Assembly: GCA_000733355.1 (NCBI GenBank)
Contig: JNVV01000005.1
Coordinates: 154,371 to 218,370 of the forward strand
Direction of reading: 5' to 3'
Length of the DNA: 64,000 nucleotides
From: Falciphora oryzae
Lineage: Eukaryota; Ascomycota; Sordariomycetes; Magnaporthales; Magnaporthaceae
Numbering within the stretch: position 1 is the first letter of the stretch; each line of letters begins with the position of its first letter. Positions 55,201 through 64,000 of this stretch are shown here, piece after piece. Both the position numbers and the translations under genes were made by a program. Below the pieces are notes generated by a model. The model was not told the DNA's origin. It made no database searches and worked only from the letters and a program-made list of their open reading frames with translations.

Positions 55201-57000
55201 AGAGAAAGAGGGTGGGCGGGCGCAGTGTTGAAAGGGAGGAAGCCAAAAGCCGAGGGGGCGAGGAAATGCCGACATCAACTCTAAATCTTGCCTGCTCCTT
55301 GGGTGCTGCCCCGTTCTCCCCTATCGACCGCCACCCAAGACCTTTCTCATTAGCAAACGGATATGCAGCGGCCGTCTTCCCCGGCTGCAATGGGCTCGGG
55401 GGCTGGGTTGAGCAAGCTTCTGCGAAACCGGTGTCTTGGGTTGGGCGGTGCCAGAGTGCTGTGTCGATAGTTTCGGCTTTGACCTCTGTCCTAAATTTGA
55501 GGGCGCCAGCTCACTAAGGTTTCCCCCGGCTGTGGTCCTCCGTCTCCAGGTACTTCCCGGCGACCTTGGGCTGGCAGCCTAGCAAGTCGGTATGGCGGAC
55601 GGCGAAAACACCAAAGTACCAAAGCACCGTCCCCCATGCCTATTCGCTCGTCCTGTCCATGTCCTGGTTGCAAGCCAAAACGGTCTCGCAGACGATACTA
55701 TAGGCAGCAAGCCATATGTCCCCCAATAACAGCAATAATATGCACACGCTGCATGAGTTGCATATGAGCGATGACCCTGAAGTATTCGCATGTATTCGAT
55801 CAAGGACCCTCCCTACTGAAAGGCCAGGAGCCCTCCACTCGATTGACCTACAACGACGGCTTGCGAATCGTGGCTGGCTGCAAGAAACGAAAAAGCAAAT
55901 CCCAGATGGCGGGGAAAAGAAGGAAAGAAACAAAACCCGGCTTCGACGGCTGAGAAGCCAGCCATGGCTGTCCAGCCCCAAAGTCGGAACGGCCCCTTTC
56001 AAACCCCACAGGTCGTCTCATTTGACCATAGCCTAGAAGCTACCCAAAAGGGGAAAGAGAGCACTGCCGTGGGGAATCGAAAAGCTTAGCCTGTCGAGCG
56101 GTGTCTAGGAGACGCGAGGCAGGAAAAGTAAAGAAAGAAACGGGCTGGAGCAGGGCGCCAAAGTGTCACAACCCGATCTCCATTAGTGCACACACATACG
56201 CACGCACACGCACCAAAGCATTCCATCCGGTCCGGCTTGCCTCATCAGACCGGATCAAGCGTCCGATAGGGCCAGTCGATGCGGTAAGAAGCCAAGAGGC
56301 GATATGCCTGTCCTCGCTCGGACGTTGGGATGCTAGCCACAGCGTAGGACGTGCCATCGAGGACCGTCAAACAACGGCTCCTCACAGGTTCGGGCCCTCT
56401 GGTGCACGTTTTCCAGATACACGTCGACGCTAACGGAGACTATAAGCCGAGGTGTTGGTTTGGCCGGCCGTCGATGGAAATACGGCGTGGATCCTGCCCA
56501 CGATATCATATCCGTGTGGCTCCTGAAACGAGAGCCGATCTGGATCGAGAGACGGCGGCTTCGCTCAATCCTTCTAGAGCCCGTCCCGGCCTCTGGCTGG
56601 TCTCCGTGGAAGATGATGGCCGATGGCTGAGGCGGCTATGTCCTTTGGGTACGGTGTCCTGTCCAGCTCCAGCTCTGGGCTTGCAAGCCACCCCCTCCCG
56701 CTCTCGCAAAAGGGCGCAAATGAGGCGGGCAATTATCACATTTGGGTGTTCTGTCCTGCAGAAGAAACAAAGGCTAATCACGCCTTGTGCGGTGCAGTTG
56801 CATCCTGGTTCCACAGCGGTGAACGAGACGGGTGCGCCTCAAAATGACCTGTCACATTTTTGGGGGTTTGATTTTTCATTTGCTATCGCGCTCGACCTTC
56901 TCCCTCACGGTCCCTACAAAAAAGCATGCACCTCTGCACTGCACCGGTTGCACCACTTACACCGGTTGCAACACCTAACCAAAATGAAAGCTACCTGTAA
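52275..57000. other. Gene-free region, left part
   Basis: No gene recognised over 4.7 kb. It contains the trm5 3' end, then GT-rich patches (53020-53110 and 53560-53600 with GGTGGT/GTGTGT units), TATGTATG/TATATCTA steps near 53010-53065, and a direct repeat of CACCGGTTGCA at 56942-56952 and 56960-56970. Many ORFs of 60-234 codons exist, as expected in GC-rich DNA, but none has domain, signal-peptide or splice structure I trust. Base composition stays high-GC, so there is no sign of RIP-mutated transposons. Confidence 0.5.
56942..56970. repeat. Direct repeat of CACCGGTTGCA
   Basis: Two identical 11-base copies start 18 bases apart (56942 and 56960). Could be a paired binding site; no factor is assigned. 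Confidence 0.7.
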
Positions 57001-59380
57001 AGAAAGCTAAGGGCTCCAATCTACAGATATTTCCCTAATTTTTTCTGGGTTTAATTTGAGGTCGGTTGCGTTTGTTGGCCGAGAAATATGGATTCCAAGT
57101 TGCACTGCCGTGTCCCTCCGAGAAAAAAAAAAAAAAAAACTGCAAGAGAGGGGCGTGTCTACCTGAGCTCCCCGGCCTGCGACCCACATACCGGCGTGGG
57201 TAAGTGGGGTATGGGCGTTTTCCGTGGCGACCGGGATCTTTCCATGCCGCTAACCCCACTTGGCAACCCCCACACCCCCATTCTTTCCAGGAGTGGTTCC
57301 GGACGGACATGGCCCTTGCAACAGCTCACACCCAGAGAAGCCAAAGAGAGCTCCCCGAGAGCCCTCGTGGGCTGGAAGACGGCCGAGAGGCCACGGGCGG
57401 GAGCCAACGGCGTGGGCAGGCGGGTTTCATGGTGCCTCTCGTGCCCTGCCTGTCATGTAATGAATTGATGTATTTCCGTGTCGAGGCATGGCTGGCCTGG
57501 AGGCCTGCGAGGCCCAGCATCGTTCGAGAGAACCGCGCATAACACCCAACTCGGTCAGGGCCCCAACCAAGGTGTTTCCCTTCCCGTCCGTCCGTCCGAC
57601 CGCCCGCCCGACCCCGACCGGTGTCTCCCGAGGGCCATTGAACCTTTCCAGGTGGCGGAATTCCCGGATCGTCCATGTGTGAAACCCTGCTTGGCCCCAC
57701 GTCTGAAATGCCGTATCTTTGCTGCGGGAGATCGGCTCATCAAGTGTTCTGGTCATGTCCCCTGGAGCCTACATACATACGGCCGGCGCCTATCGGAACG
57801 CATTGAGCGTGCTGCCGTCCGCGGGTGCTGCTGAGACGCAGCCACGAATAGCAGTCGTGGATATGTCCATTAGGTGTCCATCGTCGTATCGGCATGGCCC
57901 CGGCGATAGGTTCCGAGGCATTATCTCCTCTCTCTCTTCCCAAGGCCGTGCGTGGTCCTCGGTTATAAGGTTCAGCCTGGCCCTCGACCGTCCGCTGAAA
58001 CACAAACAGTCAAAGCCTGTCCGGTCCCGGAATGTCGGGGCAGGGCGGGATCAACGTGGATGGGAGGAGCGAGAATGCCAAGCGCAGATCGACCATTGAC
58101 AGAGACCCATCTAGGAGCATTATCTGGCGGGATGCGGGTTGGGTTGTGGTTTGCTACCAAGAGTGGTGACAGCTAATCAGAGACCGGCAAGTAGAAAAAG
58201 AGAATGAGACTAAGACAAAAATTAAAATCGTAGATTGCTGCACAGCCTGGGCGGCCGCTTGGCGGGCAGATCTGGTGAACACTGAGATGTCAGACATCAG
58301 CATCAGCATCAGCAACAGCGAACCCCCCGACGGCGGGAACCTTGCATTCGCGGGCGTCCCATCCCACCAACCAAACGCGCGGCTCATCGCTTGTCTGGAA
58401 CTCAAAATGTGATAAGAGAGGGAGAGGTCAGCCTCGAGTCCAAGATTTGAATCGACCCCGCCGCGAGCCGTTCGGCCCGTCCTGGAGTCGACCCGGTCGT
58501 CATCGAAGCCTCCGCTTGACTCCTGGTCCAAAGGTCGGGCCAAGGCATCGCGCCATCGCCATTCTCGCTTGTGCCAGCCGCGCCCATTTTTTTTTCTGGC
58601 TGGATGGGCGGGGCAGGTTTAAAATGCAAAACCCAAAAAAGACCCCATGTGGGTACTGCCAATAAAAAATCTTCCGGCTAGCACGTTTCCCCGAGATGAA
58701 TCAAGCCCCCTCCCCGATGTGCAGAAACGAGAGGGCGAGAAGAAAAAAAAAAGTAACCACGTAACCAAAAGGCCGGACACAGGGCCTGCGGCGCCGGTCG
58801 ATTGGAGCTCGGAAGATGTCGGGGCGGCGGAGCAGGGCAAGCAAGGGGCTGGAGCAAGATGCGAGCTTGACCCGCAGCCGGCGCCGAGGACCTGACTGAC
58901 ATCAATGATCTTCCCTGCGCGCGCTCGCTCCGGCACGCCCTTCAAACACACCCCCCCTTTTTTTCGATTTCGATTTCGATTCCGTCCCCCCTTTGGCTGC
59001 GTACGCTGCCAATACGTCTGCCCAGGCACAAAACGACCAGAAAAACCCGTGGGCCACCGGGTAGCCGGTAATACCCCGGACCAGCGCATCTTTGGTCTTC
59101 TTCTACTGTGCTCGTCGATCACAGCCAGCGGACGGACCATTGGTCGCCCATTTTCGACTCTCCATTCTTTCTTAGGTACATACGTGGTTGGGAGTGACTC
59201 TTCCGGGCACCCGGATACGGAGACACGGGCAGCTAGGAACAAAAAAAAAAAAAAAAAACTGGGCTGTGGGTGCTGGGCGGAGGGTGGACGGATGAAGCTT
59301 TCGCCCTCGCAGCAGCGGGTCACAGACCCTGAGCATCAAGAGCGGCTAATGTTGATACGTGGTCCTACGAAAGCATCGAG

Positions 59381-59410
<30 letters not shown>
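59381..59410 (+). repeat. A30 homopolymer
   Basis: Thirty consecutive adenines on the plus strand, read directly. No target-site duplication or upstream retroelement sequence was found near it. Confidence 0.85.
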
Positions 59411-59412
<2 letters not shown>

Positions 59413-60010
59413 AGAGGCCGAGGGCCAGAGGGCGGGCCCATCTACGGCTCTAGCTCTCCGTCCCTCCAGCCTGTCCATCTTTTGTTATCAGGCTTCAACG
59501 GACGGATGGGTGGCAAAATGTGGGGATGAGAAAATGGCGGTATCGATCGACCTAGGTCTGAGTTTCGCGCGTTTGCCCGTCTTTTTCCCTCGCTCTCCGG
59601 TGACGGATGGATCAAGTTGCGAGGCCGGCTGGCTGGCATTGGCTTTCTAGCGCTGCCAGACCCTGGCCTGAAATGGTCGAGCCACTCACACTGACTGGGG
59701 ACCTCCATGACCCAACACAGCATCGGTCCAAGTCTTAGGTGGACCCTAGGCGTGGTGCGTGTTTCTTGACCGCACACATCCATTAGGCAGGTGGCTGCTC
59801 TCTGCCTATCTATCGGGCTATCCCTACGTTTCTCTTTCTCGTTTTTATTCTTTTATCTTTTGCCCACAAGACAAGCCGGGTTTTTCAGACCGGTGACCAG
59901 GGGAGGCTTATCTTACGTGCTCCACGTAGATGATGGAGTCTGCGTCCAGTCCGGCCTCGATTTATCAGTCTGGCTGGCTGCATCCAATGTCTGCTGGGGC
60001 CCGGCCCGGG

Positions 60011-60047
60011 GGTAGGTGCAGGGAGGTTACAGGTTAGGTTACCTACC
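60011..60047. repeat. Inverted repeat GGTAGGT ... ACCTACC
   Basis: Seven-base arms at 60011-60017 and 60041-60047 enclose 23 bases that contain AGGTTAC and AGGTTAGGTTACC, so smaller hairpins are possible as well. A regulatory or replication role is unproven. Confidence 0.55.
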
Positions 60048-62608
60048 GCTATCTAAAGTGGCTCGTTGTCATTAGGTGGGAGGCGGGCAACTGACTAGGA
60101 CCATCCTCGATGCGACTCGATGGCGACATTTCGAGGGCTGCTTTCGTCTACGAGCACTAGATAAGAGGCGCCACGGCTTCTCGCATTGTGTCTTTCTGTT
60201 TTGTTTATACAGAAAGACATGTACCATGTTTGAGTACTTGAACCGGAATACGAGAATTCTAAGTGGGCGAAGGGAGAGCATCGACGATGAGAGGCGACGG
60301 CAAACGGGGTTGGTGAGAATTGATCCGCCATCTTCGTTTCCTCTTTGATCATGTCTTTCATTTTCTCGTCATCCTGCCGCCCACTCACCACCAGCGTCGC
60401 GACCCCCGCGCCGGCCCCTGCCGACTTACCCTCCATCTCACCTGTCGCGGTGCTTTTTTTTTTTTTTTTCCTGATCGATTTTCGATAAAAAAATTCTCTC
60501 GCGTGTGACTCCTCATTGGTTTTTATTATCGTTGTTTTTCATTCCCTTATTTCTCCTTTTGGCTAGAGCGAGGCGTGGCAGCGTTGTGTGACAGGCTCTT
60601 CCCTGGATGTCGTCTCTGGCCCTCCCACGCCGCTCACCGCCTGCGATTTGCCGGCATTCTGCGCAATCAGCCTGACCCCTCAGAATCGACCGAGGCGTCG
60701 TCCACCTGACCGTTCCTCCCCCCCGGAAGGTGACGACCGTCGTCCGTCCTGGGTAAACAAGTCCCCTCTTCCCTCCAAGATCAACGTAATGCCATCCGTT
60801 CTTGTTGGGGCGCCAGTGCCAGAGGATAACAGCATTCCATGGCGCCCGGCTGAGCAGGCGTGGGGACAAGTCACCAGCCCGTAGAGATGGTGTGAAAAAA
60901 AAACAAGGGGAGGTGGCCACGCACATTTCTTATTCGATGCGTCCAGCAAGCCCTCCCAACCCCCGGTTCCACGATCACGGGGTCACCAAACGCCCCCGCG
61001 CGCGGCTGGCCCGCCAGCTGACCGGCTGTGGACGAGTGTTGTGCTGTCCTCATTACTCGGTCAGAGATCTTGTTTTGCTTATCTTGCCCTGTCGTCGCTT
61101 CATTGGGGGAGTCTGCTCCCCTGTCCACGTCCCACGACGGCCTCGGCCCTAGGTTTCCTCGCAGCCAACCTGCCCAATGAAACTGGCCACTTGACCCGTC
61201 GCATCCGTGCTCTGCCAGCCCTGATGAGTTATGTACCCTGAATGGGGAAAAGAAGGGACTCTGGGGGTTAATAATGTCTTGGAGTCTAGTAAGACAGGTT
61301 GGTCTCAGGCCGGTGCCACTTGGGCGTGGTGTTTTTGCTATGTGGCGGAATTTCGTGGCTGGAGGCAGTACTGCAAAAGTATCCACAGGGCAACGCGCTT
61401 TCATCCGTGACGCCAACTCCACGTTGGCTCTACCTCGGGGTACCTGAACGGGCTGTCCGGTGGACTATTACTCGCCGCTATCGAAGAATCCGATTTTCGG
61501 TCGGAACGGATGAGCCGCCAGCCATGCCAGGCACGTTACAGTGCCTACATCATGATGTCAGGATGGGCTGTCCAGCAAGGTGCGTGTGCATGTATGTGGA
61601 TATTAGCTTGTTGTCGTTGATTTGTGTTGATGTTGTTTGCAGCCAATTGATCGCCGGACGAGTGCCGCTTTGGACAGGGGCGCCGCACCAGTGATGAGGT
61701 GCTCGGCGTGCTCCTAGACATATTGCATGTCTGTAGATGGCATCGAGGGCTTTGAGACGAGGGCCGATGACGCCTCTGCCCTTACGTCCTCGCACCCCAG
61801 TCCCCGCTGGCCGTGATATGTGATGAAAGGGCGTTCGTTGGCGTGCTTGGCCGGGGCAGCTTGCCGCTCCTCGATTCCTCGTCTATTGCGCACTACCTCT
61901 TCCTTGTCGCCTGCTCCTTGCTGGTCGCTGCATGCGCCTTTTTTGATTGTTTTGCTTTGTTTCCGGCGGCAGCTCATGGTGCAATGATCACCCTGCCCGA
62001 TTCGATGATGGGACGATGGACTGTGCAGGTACTGGCGATGAGCCAAACACCCAAACCCCCCTCGGCCCCGCTGCCTTGAAATCCCAAAACCCGTCGTTTT
62101 GGGATGCTATGACACCGGAAGGGGGATTGAAGCTTTGGGCTCGCCGTCTGGTCTTGATGGTGCTGGCTCCATCCTGTTGCATGCGCGCTGAGCAACCAGC
62201 GCCTGCGTCGTCCTTTGATTTCCGTGCCACTCTGCTACGACGTATCCGTGGTAGCTTGTACCCGCTCCGCACCGTCTCTTTAGTGCCACACACCTTGCCG
62301 TGCGTGCTGGTTTTTGCGGAAGCTTCATGTTGCTGCTTACGATTGCAGTCGTCTCCACCCCACACTGCCGCGGCCGGACAGATAGCAGCTTTGGGGCCTG
62401 CGCTCCGCTGCAACCTGCCCGATACCTTCAGTCCAGTGGTTGTGCTTAAGTAAAAGAAACGGAAAATAGCAAAAGCCAAACCGAAGGGGGCACACACACT
62501 GACTGCAGCGCTCGCTGCAAGCACAGGCAGGCGGCGGGCAGGGCGAGACCAGACCTTTGCTATCACTCCCTGTCCATCCCACACGCCCCTCCCGACCCCG
62601 GTCCCTTG

Positions 62609-62645
<37 letters not shown>
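62609..62645 (+). repeat. A37 homopolymer
   Basis: Thirty-seven consecutive adenines on the plus strand, the longest run in the window. Flanks (CCCTTG on the left, CTCAGGTGG on the right) show no obvious duplication that would mark a retroposed insertion. Confidence 0.85.
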
Positions 62646-62648
<3 letters not shown>

Positions 62649-62700
62649 AGGTGGTGGTGACTCTGGGGGTCCTCCCCAGCTCGTCGAGCTCAGTTCGAAC

Positions 62701-64000
62701 GAATGTCTGCCGGCACCGCACCGGCTCCTGCTCCCCTGTCCAGTGCCCCATTCCACGCTTGTGCACACCGGCCGTTCAGACAGAAACACAGTCCCGTCCC
62801 CTCTCCCCAAAGGAGCCAAGCAACGCGAGCGAAGGTCTTTGCCACACTAGCCGGGAATGTGCTTCCAGCCTGCTGGCTGGGGACAGACTGCGTGGGCTCT
62901 CCTCCCATATGGTGGAGCTCCTCCTTCCTCTTTTCCATCTGCGCTCCCCTCGACGTCTCCTGGCTTTTAATCTTTGCTTTCCCTTTTACCCTTTCCAAAA
63001 GAGCCGGACAATTCAACCGTCCGCTTCCCCCCTCCCTCGCCGTCGCCCACACCTACCGCTACGAGCAGGCCAGATCGAGAGCCAAGCAAGGTTGGTAGCC
63101 ACCCACCCTCCCGCAAAGCAACCGCCCTCCAGCGCCCCTAGACCGACCCTACCTCTGCGCCTACGACCCGGTGCTCCCCACCACTACCTCGCTGTGTGCC
63201 GCCCTACCGGACAGGCGAGACGCCTTGACCGGCGTTCCACCCGCTGCTTCCCTCGCAGTTCCCTGCAGCCTCCTTCCGGCCTGGTCCCTCTGGATGGCCC
63301 GCCCCAGACCTCACTTACCCCCCTGCTTGTTTTCTTTTGCCAGCAGTGCAATTTCTTATCTTGCCTCCTCCTCGTCCGACTCACTCCTCGCCCTCTTTAT
63401 TCTGGCCCGGCCTCTGCCCGCTCGTCTGCTACGTCCCGTCGAAACGAGAAACAGGAGGGGGCGCGAGAGCCAGGAAATGAAACGGGAGAGCACCGACGGC
63501 CTTCTGACCAGCTTCCCCACCACAGAGCGCCAGCGTCGAGAGTAAAACGGGCGGTTCGAATTCCGGCTGCTGGGACCTGCCTGCATCGTCCTGATCCAAC
63601 CACAGCCGGCCAGCCAGCCTGGGCCACCCAATTCGCAGCATTCCCCGCGGGCGAGTCGCAGCCGCCCCAGGGCACCCGGCCACCCAACCAGTGCAGGCCA
63701 TTGGGGAATCTTGGAGACAGCGCCTGAGACCACCCTGGCCCCCCGCCGTCACCGCCCTTGTCGCATTGAAATTCAGAGGCAGGTCCGGCACGACCAGAAA
63801 ATTTCCTTGTTCGGCCGCCAACCGCCTGCCTCGCCGCCCGCACTCTTCGACGCCCGTGCCCTCACCAGACCACGCGCCACTGCACCCCACAGAATCGAAG
63901 AACGTCCAGAACAACCCCCGGTGGAGAAGCACGATCCAGTTGCGAGGCGCAAACGGGGCCACTGGAACCCTGCCGGTGCCACTTTTATTTTCCTCCAAGA
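62701..64000. other. Pyrimidine-rich right edge, possible 5' leader of a gene beyond the window
   Basis: About 1.3 kb strongly rich in C and T on the plus strand (CCTCC, CTTCC, CCACC motifs), with open frames giving only Pro/Ser/Leu/Arg-rich translations. Such sequence is typical of long fungal 5' UTRs and promoters, so a plus-strand gene may start after 64000. A GGTTCGAATTCC at about 63553-63564 is a B-box look-alike without a tRNA around it. Confidence 0.4.

Larger units (their letters stand above)
57001..62700. other. Gene-free region, central homopolymer-rich part
   Basis: No gene recognised. Notable direct observations: A17 at 57123-57139, CCGT/CCGCCC repeats near 57588-57610, (CATCAG)n near 58294-58313, (TTTCGA)n near 58964-58982, A18 at 59241-59258, A30 at 59381-59410, inverted GGTAGGT/ACCTACC arms at 60011-60047, T16 at 60454-60469 and A37 at 62609-62645. 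The density of such runs is much higher than in the gene-bearing part. The pyrimidine-rich plus strand (60340-60560) could be a leader or UTR of a plus-strand transcript. Confidence 0.5.

Noticed and set aside
59381..62645. A30 and A37 tracts as tails of retroposed elements
   Set aside because: No target-site duplications, no reverse-transcriptase-like frames and no processed-gene sequence upstream of the tails.
63545..63575. Second tRNA-like B box (GGTTCGAATTCC)
   Set aside because: No matching A box, D-arm or acceptor stem in the 60-90 bases upstream.
52275..64000. RIP-degraded transposon island
   Set aside because: RIP leaves AT-rich, TpA-rich DNA; this block stays GC-rich with ordinary TpA content by eye.
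1..64000. CRISPR arrays, bacterial operons, prophage or secondary-metabolite cluster
   Set aside because: No spaced direct repeats, no polyketide or peptide synthetase sequence and no clustered biosynthetic genes were seen; genes are intron-bearing eukaryotic housekeeping genes.

Overview
The window looks like nuclear DNA of a filamentous ascomycete, probably a Sordariomycete and perhaps Sordariales. Evidence: short GT-AG introns with branch-point-like CTAAC/CTGAC motifs, GC-rich codon use, exocyst, OST and snRNP proteins of fungal type, a secreted GH6 cellulase, and no bacterial operon structure. The order is my inference from protein character; no search was possible.

Layout. 0.5-8 kb: rpl18, mrm2 (mitochondrial 21S rRNA methyltransferase), an uncharacterised coiled-coil protein and ost3 (N-glycosylation). 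10-17 kb: a GH6 cellulase converging on a SAC + 5-phosphatase synaptojanin-like enzyme. 18.7-24.5 kb: prp39 (U1 snRNP) and an intronless, low-complexity hypothetical protein. 26-33 kb: a 14-3-3 gene with an 8-nt microexon, a class 3 lipase and a two-exon, six-cysteine small secreted protein. 34.6-42 kb: a TUG/UBX cofactor of Cdc48, proteasome subunit pup3 and a SERCA Ca2+ pump. 44-52.3 kb: sec10, nus1, an AlkB-like dioxygenase broken into several frames, and trm5. From 52,275 to the end (about 11.7 kb) I recognise no gene. That block is rich in microsatellites and homopolymers, including A30 and A37 runs, and near the right edge it becomes pyrimidine-rich like a long 5' leader.

How the genes fit together. 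Most are single-copy housekeeping genes and no cluster logic ties them together. Several act in the secretory system: ost3 and nus1 (dolichol-linked glycosylation), sec10 (exocytosis), SERCA (ER/Golgi calcium), and the synaptojanin-like enzyme and TUG protein (membrane traffic and Cdc48). Secreted products are the GH6 enzyme, the lipase and the small cysteine-rich protein. I rebuilt the introns by hand; for every spliced model given with exons except the AlkB gene, the exon sum is a multiple of three and the protein reads through family motifs.

I found no convincing new multi-gene system. The most useful leads are: a latent in-frame 72-nt cassette exon in a long prp39 intron; three reading-frame breaks in the AlkB gene; the cysteine-rich secreted protein; and the 11.7-kb gene-free block.
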